This document shows, one piece after another, positions 53,783 to 62,212 of a stretch of 64,000 nucleotides of DNA. The DNA is taken from positions 35,840 through 99,839 of the forward strand of contig NZ_WOTD01000009.1 in the NCBI RefSeq assembly GCF_011516885.1. Reading direction: 5' to 3'. The DNA comes from Acetobacter lambici. Its GTDB lineage: Bacteria; Pseudomonadota; Alphaproteobacteria; Acetobacterales; Acetobacteraceae. Under the pieces are notes generated by a model. That model was not told the origin of the DNA. It saw only the letters and a program-made list of their open reading frames with translations, and ran no database searches. Numbering within the stretch: the first letter of the stretch is position 1; every line of letters begins with the position of its first letter. Position numbers and translations under genes: made by a program.

Positions 53783-55396
53783 ATGTCAGATACAATGCTG
53801 AGTTCTCCGGTTGGAGGACGTCCGAATATGCGTAAGGGGGAGCATCAGGCTTTCCGCATGTTCTTTTTGGGAGTGATTGCAGCAGCTCTGGCGTTTGTTG
53901 GTTACAGCGTGCTGGCTGACCTGCACGCGGTTGGTACCAGTGGCATAGCGACCGGGGCCTTCGCCCTGCTGGCTCTGGCGTTGCTTATTGCTCTGGGCTT
54001 TGAATTCGTGAACGGCTTTCACGATACGGCCAATGCGGTCGCAACCGTTATTTACACCAACAGCCTGCCGCCACTGGTTGCGGTGGTCTGGTCGGGTATG
54101 TGGAACCTGCTTGGGGTTCTGACCTCCTCCGGCGCTGTGGCGTACAGTGTTGTTACGCTGCTGCCGGTTGAGCTTATTCTACAGGTCGGCAGTGGCGCTG
54201 GCCATGCCATGATCTTTGCCCTGCTGCTGTCCGCCATTGTGTGGAACCTGGCAACATGGGCACTTGGTATTCCCAACAGTTCGTCACACGCACTGGTTGG
54301 CTCCATTTTGGGTGTGGGCCTTGCAAACCAGCTTATGTCCCCCTCGGGTAGCGCGCTGTATGGCGTGGACTGGATGCAGGTTAAAAAGGTGTTCTCCGCC
54401 CTGCTGTTCAGCCCCCTGTGTGGCTTTATCCTTGCTGCTGGCCTGTTCATGGTGCTGCGCGTTGTGGTGCGCAATGCCGCTCTTTACCGTGCGCCAGAAG
54501 GCGACGCCCCGCCCCCGATGTGGATCCGTGGCCTGTTGATTGGCACCTGCACGGGTGTTTCCTTCTTCCACGGCAGCAATGACGGGCAGAAGGGCATGGG
54601 CCTGATCATGCTGATCCTGATTGGCGCAGCCCCCACCGCTTACGCCCTGAACCGCGCCATGCCAGACAGCATGATGCCCGGCTTTGTGGAAACCGCACAG
54701 CAGGCATCCCATGTGTTTGACGTGCATGCCCAGCCCATGCTCAAGCAGCCCACGGCTGAAGAAGCCCGCGCACAGGTGACTGATGCCCTGCGCGTCAAGT
54801 CCGTTGCCCGCCCCGAAGTGTATGCCGCCCTGTCTGTTCTTTCGGCTGACATTGCGCAGGCCGTAAGCGGGTATCACTCCTTGCACGAAATTCCGGCGGC
54901 ATCCGTGCCTAACGTGCGTACCGACATGTATCTGGTAGCCGAAGCCATTCACAACATGGGTAAGGCAACGTCCTTTACTGTTGAAGAAGATGGTGAACTG
55001 GCCAAGTTCATGAAGCAGCTTAACGCAGGCACCCGCTTTATTCCCGTCTGGGTTAAAATTGCCGTGGCACTTGCTCTGGGCCTTGGCACCATGGTCGGCT
55101 GGAAGCGCATTGTTGTAACCGTGGGCGAAAAAATCGGCAAAAGCCACCTGACCTATGCTCAGGGTGCTTCCGCCGAGTTTGTTGCCATGGGCACCATTGG
55201 TCTGGCCGAAGGCTATGGCCTGCCGGTTTCCACTACACACATCCTCTCCAGCGGTGTTGCCGGCACCATGGCTGCCGGTGGCGGTGGCCTGCAATGGGGC
55301 ACACTGCGCGCCATGGGCATGGCATGGATTACCACCCTGCCTGCCGCCATGCTGATCAGTGGCGTGCTGTATGTGGTGTTCCGCCACATTTTCTAA
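53783..55396 (+). CDS. pitA: Inorganic phosphate transporter, PiT family
   Basis: A 537-residue inner-membrane low-affinity phosphate transporter. The two family signatures are NGFHDTANAVATVIYT (N-terminal half) and VSFFHGSNDGQKGMGL (C-terminal half). About ten helices surround a central soluble loop (residues 300-400). The ATG at 53783 has CAGGG upstream. A PPK2 gene follows 69 bases later with no terminator between, so imported phosphate and polyphosphate metabolism may be coupled. Confidence 0.92.
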   Translation: MSDTMLSSPVGGRPNMRKGEHQAFRMFFLGVIAAALAFVGYSVLADLHAVGTSGIATGAFALLALALLIALGFEFVNGFHDTANAVATVIYTNSLPPLVAVVWSGMWNLLGVLTSSGAVAYSVVTLLPVELILQVGSGAGHAMIFALLLSAIVWNLATWALGIPNSSSHALVGSILGVGLANQLMSPSGSALYGVDWMQVKKVFSALLFSPLCGFILAAGLFMVLRVVVRNAALYRAPEGDAPPPMWIRGLLIGTCTGVSFFHGSNDGQKGMGLIMLILIGAAPTAYALNRAMPDSMMPGFVETAQQASHVFDVHAQPMLKQPTAEEARAQVTDALRVKSVARPEVYAALSVLSADIAQAVSGYHSLHEIPAASVPNVRTDMYLVAEAIHNMGKATSFTVEEDGELAKFMKQLNAGTRFIPVWVKIAVALALGLGTMVGWKRIVVTVGEKIGKSHLTYAQGASAEFVAMGTIGLAEGYGLPVSTTHILSSGVAGTMAAGGGGLQWGTLRAMGMAWITTLPAAMLISGVLYVVFRHIF

Positions 55397-55465
55397 AAAC
55401 CTCCGGTCTGGCGTGGCGCTCTGCCACGCCAGACGATGTTTCTTCCAAACTGCGAAGGCAAGATC

Positions 55466-56383
55466 ATGTCTGATGCCAATGTGAACAGCCTTTCTGCCGC
55501 CGAGCGTGAACGCGAACGTATGCGGCAGGAGATCATTGACGATCTGGATGAAGAGATCGAACTCGAATTGCAGGAAGAGGGACTGGGGGGCGAGACCTCT
55601 CCGTCTGACCGCAGCTTTCGCCATACCTATTTTAGCGAACTGGTGCGCCTGCAGGGCGAACTGGTGCGTTTGCAGGATTGGGTAAAGGATACGGGCCACC
55701 GTCTGGTGGTGCTGTTTGAAGGACGAGACGCAGCAGGCAAGGGCGGCGCGATCAAGCGTATTACCCAGCGGCTTAACCCGCGTATCTGCCGCGTGGCCGC
55801 ACTGCCCGCTCCCACGGACCGTGAAAAAACACAGTGGTACTTCCAGCGTTACGTGGCCCAACTCCCCGCTGCTGGCGAGATCGTTCTGTTTGACCGGAGC
55901 TGGTACAACCGTGCCGGTGTGGAACGCGTTATGGGGTTCTGCACGGATGAAGAATACGAAGAGTTCTTCCGTTCCGTGCCAGAGTTCGAACGCATGTTGG
56001 TGCGCAGTGGTATTCAGGTTGTAAAATACTGGTTTTCCATCACGGATGATGAGCAGGAAGCCCGCTTCCGTGCCCGGATTGAAGACCCGCTGAAGCAGTG
56101 GAAACTCAGCCCGATGGACCTTGAGAGCCGCCGTCGCTGGGAACTCTACACCAAAGCCAAGGAAACCATGCTGGAGCGCTCCAGCATTCCCGAAGTTCCG
56201 TGGTGGGTTGTGCAGGCCGTGGACAAAAAGCGCGCGCGCCTGAACTGCATCAACCATCTTCTGGCGCAGGTGCCCTATCAGTCTGTTTCTCACCCGGAGG
56301 TTGAACTGCCTCCGCGTGCGTATCACCCTGATTACGAACGCCTGCCTACACCACAGAACATGATTGTTCCCGAAATTTACTAA
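55466..56383 (+). CDS. ppk2: Polyphosphate kinase 2 (PPK2 family)
   Basis: A 305-residue PPK2 that transfers phosphate between polyphosphate and nucleoside diphosphates. Walker A GRDAAGKGGAIKR, Walker B FDRSWYNRAGVERVMGF, and the lid-lysine/arginine stretch YWFSITDDEQEARF. The ATG at 55466 has GAAGG upstream; an earlier in-frame ATG at 55436 is less likely. An acidic N-terminal 45 residues precede the core. Direction (synthesis or use of polyphosphate) is not readable from the motifs. Confidence 0.92.
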   Translation: MSDANVNSLSAAERERERMRQEIIDDLDEEIELELQEEGLGGETSPSDRSFRHTYFSELVRLQGELVRLQDWVKDTGHRLVVLFEGRDAAGKGGAIKRITQRLNPRICRVAALPAPTDREKTQWYFQRYVAQLPAAGEIVLFDRSWYNRAGVERVMGFCTDEEYEEFFRSVPEFERMLVRSGIQVVKYWFSITDDEQEARFRARIEDPLKQWKLSPMDLESRRRWELYTKAKETMLERSSIPEVPWWVVQAVDKKRARLNCINHLLAQVPYQSVSHPEVELPPRAYHPDYERLPTPQNMIVPEIY

Positions 56384-57156
56384 GAGTGTTCAAGATCCTC
56401 CCTGCCAAACAGGGAGGATTTTTTAAAGCAGTCTTCCACTGCGTCAATCAGGGCCCGCCCGCTGGCCTCGTCCCGTTTGGGGGCGGAAAAGTCCGGCCCC
56501 AGCTTGATGCGGTAGCGCATGGGCAGCGGCGGACGCTTTAAAAACGACCACCCCTGCGACAGGTAGGGCGACGGCGTTTCTATCAGAACAACCTGCACAT
56601 CTGCGCGTGTCCGCTGGGCTATGGCGGCAAAGCCGGGCTGTATTGGCCCCGGTTCCGCTCCCGCGCGCGAACGCGTTCCTTCGGGGAACAGCAGGAGTTG
56701 GCAGTCCTCGCCCAAGGCCTGCGAGGCCGGGCCAATAATTTTGAGCAATGTATCGTGCCGCACGTAGCCTGCGGTGCGTAATGTGCTGCCCAGCACCCCG
56801 CGCTCCCATATGGAGGCTTTGGTCACGCACACCATATGCGGCAGAGCGGATGCCAGAATAAGGCAGTCCAGCCGGGAGGGATGGTTGGCAACCAGCACAA
56901 GGTCCCGGCGCTGGGCAATGGCCCCCAGTTCCGCCATGTCACAGTCCAGAATACCGGCTGCGTGCAGGTAACGCACGGCCACCCGCGCCATGGTGCACAG
57001 CCAGCGCCGGGCCACCCGCCTGCGGCGCACGCCATCGGGCAAGGTGTGGCGCAGCACAAAAGAACCCGCGTCCAGCACGACAAAAACGCCCCCTGTTACC
57101 AACAGGGAGGCATAAAAGCGCGCCGAGGCACTTACGGATGAGGGAGACATCGGCAT
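56380..57156 (-). CDS. 1-acyl-sn-glycerol-3-phosphate acyltransferase-like protein
   Basis: A 258-residue PlsC-family acyltransferase making phosphatidic acid, with an N-terminal membrane helix (VTGGVFVVLDAGSFVL). Motif I is NHPSRLD (His-x4-Asp) at about residue 91, and motif III is FPEGTRSR. The stop overlaps the ppk2 stop by 4 bases and the last 15 residues are encoded over the ppk2 terminator. Downstream of polA and the SCO gene on the same strand, 52 bases away. Confidence 0.88.
   Translation of the reverse strand: MPMSPSSVSASARFYASLLVTGGVFVVLDAGSFVLRHTLPDGVRRRRVARRWLCTMARVAVRYLHAAGILDCDMAELGAIAQRRDLVLVANHPSRLDCLILASALPHMVCVTKASIWERGVLGSTLRTAGYVRHDTLLKIIGPASQALGEDCQLLLFPEGTRSRAGAEPGPIQPGFAAIAQRTRADVQVVLIETPSPYLSQGWSFLKRPPLPMRYRIKLGPDFSAPKRDEASGRALIDAVEDCFKKSSLFGREDLEHS
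56395..56424 (+). terminator. Rho-independent terminator after ppk2
   Basis: Stem ATCCTCCCTG / CAGGGAGGAT, loop CCAAA, then TTTTT. It lies 12 bases beyond the ppk2 stop and inside the 3' end of the convergent acyltransferase gene. Confidence 0.92.
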
Positions 57157-57208
57157 GGGGGCACGTAAAGACCTGCAGGAACACAGAACGGGTGGTTGGG
57201 GGGTGTGC

Positions 57209-57832
57209 TCAGGGCACGGGTTTGTCTGTTGCCATGATCTGGCGCAGGCTGGCTACCATGGCGGACTGGTCGGCCTGTGCATCAATCGTGCCACGGTAGC
57301 GGGTCTGCGGGTCCATGACTACAAACTGCGGGGACATGCGCATGGCGTACTCCCATTCCGGGTCGCTCACTTTTTCAATTGGTGCGTGGTATTCCTTGGC
57401 AAGGTCGGCCAGCGCAAAGGGGGCGGCGGTACCTGCCACCACGCGGGGGCTTATGGTCTCGCCATACTGGCGCAGGCGCTCGGCGTCATCACGGTCGGGG
57501 TCAAGGCTTACAAAAATAATGACCATCTTGCGCTTGCCCGGATCAACCTCGTCCATGGCAGCAGACATGGCGCGCAGGGCGGGGGCGCAGGCATCCTGCC
57601 CGCAATGGGTGGCGCCAAACAGCACCAGCATCCACCGGCCAGCAAAGCTCTTGTCCGTCATGGTGCCGGTTGTGGCGTCCATCAGGCGGAAGGAGCCCCC
57701 TACCGGGTTGCCGTAGGAGTTGAGGGTAATGCTGTGTTTGAGTGCAAGACTGGTGGCCAAAAAGCCGCCAGCCCCGGCAAGAGCCAGAATGCCCACACTG
57801 ATCAGGGCAACGCGTTTTCCTGCTGGTGTCAT
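57209..57832 (-). CDS. SCO1/SenC-like protein with altered metal site
   Basis: A 207-residue thioredoxin-fold protein with an N-terminal membrane anchor (ALISVGILALAGAGGFLA). SCO proteins deliver copper to cytochrome oxidase through a CxxxC pair and a distal His. Here the pair is C-GQDA-C (four residues between) and the usual distal His position (near RMSPQFVVMDP) lacks His, so copper binding may be lost or altered. A redox or other role is possible. It starts 3 bases after the polA stop, so cotranscribed. Confidence 0.7.
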   Translation of the reverse strand: MTPAGKRVALISVGILALAGAGGFLATSLALKHSITLNSYGNPVGGSFRLMDATTGTMTDKSFAGRWMLVLFGATHCGQDACAPALRAMSAAMDEVDPGKRKMVIIFVSLDPDRDDAERLRQYGETISPRVVAGTAAPFALADLAKEYHAPIEKVSDPEWEYAMRMSPQFVVMDPQTRYRGTIDAQADQSAMVASLRQIMATDKPVP

Positions 57833-57835
57833 GGA

Positions 57836-60682
57836 TTAATGTGCCTCCGCCCAGTTCTGGGCAATGCCTGTTTCTACCACCAGTGGCACGCTGAGCTGTG
57901 CCGCTGCTTCCATAATGGTTCTGGCTTTTTCCGCTACGGCCTGTGCCTGTGCGTCGTCCACCTCGAATAACAGTTCGTCATGGACCTGTAGCAGCATGCG
58001 CGCACTATTCAGCCCAGCCTGTTCCAGTGCTGTGGGCAGGCGCACCATGGCGCGTTTGATAATGTCTGCAGCCCCGCCCTGTAGGGGGGCGTTAATGGCC
58101 TGCCGCTCTGCATACTGGCGGCGGACAGCGCTTTTTTCGTGAATTCCGGGCACATAGCAGCGCCTGCCAAAGGCGGTCATGACATACCCGTTGGCGCGGG
58201 CTTCGGCCTTGATCTGCTCCATATAGTCCCGAATGCCGGGGTAGCGGGCAAAATAGGCATCTATGTAGCTTTTTGCCTCCCCCGCGGGAATGCCAAGCTG
58301 CTTGCCCAGACCAAAAGCGGAAATACCGTAAATAATGCCAAAGTTAATGGCTTTGGCGCGGCGGCGGGTCAGGGCGTCCATGCCTTCGAGCGGGATGTTG
58401 AAGACCTCGGAGGCTGTGCGGGCGTGAATGTCCTGACCCAGTTCAAAGGCTTCACGCAGGGTGGGAATGTTGGCCACATCGGCCAGCAGCCGCAGTTCGA
58501 TCTGGGAGTAGTCGGCCGAGATCAGCTTGCGCCCGGCAGGGGCCACAAAGGCCTGACGGATGCGCGTACCTTCCTCCGTGCGGACAGGAATGTTCTGCAA
58601 ATTCGGGTCGGAGGAGGACAGACGGCCTGTTGTGGTAATGGCCATCTGGAACGATGTATGGACGCGGCTTTCCTTACTGGTCAGCTTGAGCAGGGCATCC
58701 GTGTAGGTGGATTTGAGCTTGGCAAGCTGCCGCCATTCCAGCACGCGCACCGGCAGGTCGTGCCCTTGGTCGGCAAGGTCCTGCAACACGGAGGAATCCG
58801 TGCTCCACGCACCGGCCTTGCCACGTTTTCCGCCTTTTAGCCCCATCTCATCAAACAGGATTTCGCCTAGCTGGCGGGGGGAGGCAATGTTGAACTCCCG
58901 GCCCGCAGCGGCGTAAATTCCCTGTTCCATGCTTTTCATGCGGCTTTCAAAATCGGCGGAAAGGCGGGCCAGTTCCGCACGGTCCACCGCAATGCCGCAT
59001 TTTTCCATGGTGGCCAGCACCTGCACCAGCGGGCGTTCCACCTGCTCATACAGGGCCAGCGCGTTGTTGGTGCGCAAGGTGGGCCGCAAGACGTGCCACA
59101 GGCGCAGGGTTACGTCCGCATCCTCGGCGGCGTAGGTGGTGGCTTTGTCCACCGGCACCTGTGCAAAGGGTATGCGGTTGCGGCCCGTGCCGGTCATGGC
59201 GTCGTACGGTATGGGCGTGTGGTTGAGGTGCAGGGCGGACAGTTCGTCCATGCCCTGCCCATGCAACCCGGCGGACTGGCTGTAGGAGATCAGCATTGTA
59301 TCATCCACCGGGGTAATGGTGGCGTGGTCAATGCCTGCGTGGTCGAGTACGAGCAGGTCGAACTTGGCGTTCTGGAAGACCTTGAGCACACTGGGGTCGG
59401 CCAGTAGCGGGCGCAGCAGGTCCAGTGCCTGTGTGGGGGTTAGCTGCTCACCCGTCGGGGCTTCCAGCGTGCCCTCGTGCCGTAGGGGCACATAGCAGGC
59501 CTTGCCCGGTGCTGTGGCGAGCGAGAAGCCCAGCATATTGGCCGATAGCGGGTCCAGCCCGTCGGTTTCCGTATCCACCGCACACACACCGGCTTCCTGC
59601 GCGGTGCTGACCCATTTTTGCAGGGCTTCGGCGGTGCGTACGGTCTCGTACTCCGCATAAGGTGCGCTCAGCAGGTTGGCGGGGCCGGTGGGGGGGGCTG
59701 CATCGGATAAGGTGGAGGTGTTTTGCTCGTCCGCCCCGCTTTTGGCGCTGGTTCCGGTTTGTCCGGCGGAACTGGCATGGGCGGAGGCGCGGGCCGCGCG
59801 GTGGAGTTGGGCACCAGCCGCACTGCCCATGCCCATGCGCGACATGACGGAGCGGAACCCCATGCTGTCCAGCCAGTCGGCCAGTGCCAGCTTGTCCGGT
59901 TCACGCGTGACCAGTTCTGCCACGGGCACGGGCAGGGGCACGTCGGTTGCCAGCGTGACCAACTGGAGAGAGAGGCGGGCCGCCTGAGCATGCTCGATCA
60001 GCATGTCCCGCTTTTTGGATTTTTTCATATCCGGGGCGCTGGCCAGCACGTTTTCCAGCGTGCCGAATTCGTTAATCAGGACAGAGGCTGTTTTGGGGCC
60101 AATGCCGGGCACGCCGGGTACGTTATCGGTCGGGTCGCCCATAAGGGCCTGCACGTCCACCACTTTTTCTGGCGGCACACCAAACTTGGTTTCCACCTCC
60201 GCCGGGCCAATGGGGGTCTGTTTGATGGGGTCGAGCATGCACACGCCTTGCCCCACAAGCTGCATCAGATCCTTGTCGGAGGAGATGATTGTGCAGGTCC
60301 CGCCCATTTTGCGCACGGCCACCGCGTAGGAGGCAATCAGGTCGTCCGCCTCCCAGCCCGGCAGTTCTATCCCCGGGACGTTAAAAGCCTGCGTGGCGTC
60401 ACGGATCAGGCTGAACTGCGGGCGCAGGTCCTCGGGTGGTTCGGGGCGGTGAGCTTTGTACTGGGGGTAAATCTCGGAGCGGAAGGTCTGGCGGCTGGCA
60501 TCGAACAGTACGGCCAGATGGGTGCCTACATGGTCGCGCAGCAGGCGGGCCAGCATGTTGGTAAAGCCATAAACCGCATTGACCGGCACCCCCTCGGGGC
60601 TGGTCATGGGGGGGAGAGCATGAAAAGCGCGGAAAATAAAGCCGCTGCCATCCACAAGAACCAGATGCGGTGTGTCTGTCAT
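57836..60682 (-). CDS. polA: DNA polymerase I
   Basis: A 948-residue repair and Okazaki-fragment polymerase. 5'-3' exonuclease domain at the start (HLVLVDGSGFIFRAFHALPP), a 3'-5' proofreading domain with an intact DTETDGLDP motif, and polymerase motifs A (DYSQIELRLLADVA), B (RRRAKAINFGIIYGISAFG) and C (VHDELLFEV). The ATG at 60682 is chosen because upstream codons add an unconserved tail. First gene of a polA-SCO-acyltransferase operon. Confidence 0.95.
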   Translation of the reverse strand: MTDTPHLVLVDGSGFIFRAFHALPPMTSPEGVPVNAVYGFTNMLARLLRDHVGTHLAVLFDASRQTFRSEIYPQYKAHRPEPPEDLRPQFSLIRDATQAFNVPGIELPGWEADDLIASYAVAVRKMGGTCTIISSDKDLMQLVGQGVCMLDPIKQTPIGPAEVETKFGVPPEKVVDVQALMGDPTDNVPGVPGIGPKTASVLINEFGTLENVLASAPDMKKSKKRDMLIEHAQAARLSLQLVTLATDVPLPVPVAELVTREPDKLALADWLDSMGFRSVMSRMGMGSAAGAQLHRAARASAHASSAGQTGTSAKSGADEQNTSTLSDAAPPTGPANLLSAPYAEYETVRTAEALQKWVSTAQEAGVCAVDTETDGLDPLSANMLGFSLATAPGKACYVPLRHEGTLEAPTGEQLTPTQALDLLRPLLADPSVLKVFQNAKFDLLVLDHAGIDHATITPVDDTMLISYSQSAGLHGQGMDELSALHLNHTPIPYDAMTGTGRNRIPFAQVPVDKATTYAAEDADVTLRLWHVLRPTLRTNNALALYEQVERPLVQVLATMEKCGIAVDRAELARLSADFESRMKSMEQGIYAAAGREFNIASPRQLGEILFDEMGLKGGKRGKAGAWSTDSSVLQDLADQGHDLPVRVLEWRQLAKLKSTYTDALLKLTSKESRVHTSFQMAITTTGRLSSSDPNLQNIPVRTEEGTRIRQAFVAPAGRKLISADYSQIELRLLADVANIPTLREAFELGQDIHARTASEVFNIPLEGMDALTRRRAKAINFGIIYGISAFGLGKQLGIPAGEAKSYIDAYFARYPGIRDYMEQIKAEARANGYVMTAFGRRCYVPGIHEKSAVRRQYAERQAINAPLQGGAADIIKRAMVRLPTALEQAGLNSARMLLQVHDELLFEVDDAQAQAVAEKARTIMEAAAQLSVPLVVETGIAQNWAEAH

Positions 60683-60784
60683 GGCTGGGGGAACCGTGTG
60701 CGAGGGAGGGCGAACAAAAAAGCAGGCATGGCTTTGGGATATGCCGCTTGGGGCGGTCTGTCCAGCATGTCTGCCGGGGGCTTT

Positions 60785-60817
60785 ACACAAAAACACCCCG
60801 GCGGTGAGCCGGGGTGT
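60785..60817 (-). terminator. Terminator of ilvE
   Basis: On the minus strand, stem ACACCCCGGC / GCCGGGGTGT with loop TCACC is followed by TTTTTG. It lies 27 bases after the ilvE stop and before polA. Confidence 0.9.
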
Positions 60818-60843
60818 GTGCCAAGTGGATTAAGGCTGCGGCC

Positions 60844-61947
60844 TTACGCTACGGTGCTGATCCAGTTGTGCGGGTCGGGTGCGCGGCCGAACTGAATGTC
60901 GCACAGGTTCTGGCGCAGCTTTGCGGTGACTTCGCCCACCTTGTTGTTGTTGATTGTGCAGGTGTCCGTCTTGCTTTTGAACGCACCAATGGGGGACACA
61001 ACAGCCGCCGTGCCGCAGGCAAATACCTCGCGCAGCCTGCCCGACTTGGCATCGGCAAAAAGCTGGTCGAGCGCGTAGCGTTCTTCCTTGACGGTTAGCC
61101 CCGCATCACGCGCCAGTGTCAGCAGGCTATCACGCGTAATGCCGTGCAGAATGGTCCCGCCTGCCAGTGGGGGGGTCAGCAGGGTGCCATCTTCAAACAC
61201 CATCATCACGTTCATGCCGCCCATTTCTTCCAGCCAGCGGCGTTCTTCCGCATCAAGGAACAATACCTGCTGGCAGCCGTGGTGCTTGCCTTCCATCTGT
61301 GCGGTCAGGCTGGCGGCGTAGTTGCCACCACACTTGGCTGTGCCCGTGCCCCCGCGGGAGGCACGTACGGTGTCGGTTTCCACCCACACGGAAACGGGGC
61401 CTGCATCCTTGGAGAAATATTCCCCCGCCGCACAGGCAATGACAATGAACTTGAACTCGGATGCGGGCTTGACCCCAAGGGCTGCTTCCGTCGCGATCAT
61501 GAACGGGCGGATGTAGAGCGTGCCAACCTCGGGGGCGGGTACCCAGTCACGGTCGATTTTGACCAGTTGGGTTACGGCCTCAAGGAACAGGTCTTCGGGG
61601 AGTTCGGCCATGGCCATGCGCTCGGCCGATTTTTGGAACCGGCGGGCATTGGCTTCGGGGCGGAAGAGCTGCACGCTGCCATTGGGGGCGCGGTAGGCCT
61701 TCATGCCCTCAAAAATTTCCTGCGCATAGTGCAGAACGGAGGCAGCGGGGTCGAGCATGAGCGGCTGGCGGGGCAGAATTTCGGCCGAGTGCCAGCCCCT
61801 GCCTTCCGTGTAGGTGACAACAGCCATATGATCGGTAAAAGCGCGGCCAAAACCGGGGTTGGCGATCAGGCTTTCGCGCTCGGCGGCGGGGGTGCCATCC
61901 GTTTTGCGAGTGATCTTGAAGGCAATGCTGTCAGCTACGGTGGTCAT
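60844..61947 (-). CDS. ilvE: Branched-chain amino acid aminotransferase
   Basis: A 367-residue fold-type-IV PLP enzyme interconverting Leu, Ile and Val with their 2-oxo acids. Seen: LHYAQEIFEGMKAYRAPNGSVQLFRPEANARRF, the PLP lysine in GTAKCGGNYAASL, EMGGMNVMMVFEDG and GTAAVVSPIGAF. Length and motifs fit the type II (BCAT2) branch. A single gene with its own terminator. Confidence 0.93.
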   Translation of the reverse strand: MTTVADSIAFKITRKTDGTPAAERESLIANPGFGRAFTDHMAVVTYTEGRGWHSAEILPRQPLMLDPAASVLHYAQEIFEGMKAYRAPNGSVQLFRPEANARRFQKSAERMAMAELPEDLFLEAVTQLVKIDRDWVPAPEVGTLYIRPFMIATEAALGVKPASEFKFIVIACAAGEYFSKDAGPVSVWVETDTVRASRGGTGTAKCGGNYAASLTAQMEGKHHGCQQVLFLDAEERRWLEEMGGMNVMMVFEDGTLLTPPLAGGTILHGITRDSLLTLARDAGLTVKEERYALDQLFADAKSGRLREVFACGTAAVVSPIGAFKSKTDTCTINNNKVGEVTAKLRQNLCDIQFGRAPDPHNWISTVA

Positions 61948-62212
61948 GGTGTTCTCGCGTCTTCCGCGGCGCTGGTATGGGGACCAGGGGCCTGGTTGCT
62001 CCGATATACGGTTTGTTCTGTTGTTTCAGGCGCGTCAGAACGCAGCCTGCCGGTGGCCCGGTTGGGCTCTTTCCTATCATGTTCGCCGTGTCTGTGCCAG
62101 ACAGGTGCGAACGTGTGCGTATGTGGTTCGTTCCTGTGTGTTGTGCGGCTGAGGCAGGGCTTAACGTCCGCGCCGTGCAAGGCCAGAGCTTTTTTTGCTA
62201 GGAGGCGCAACA

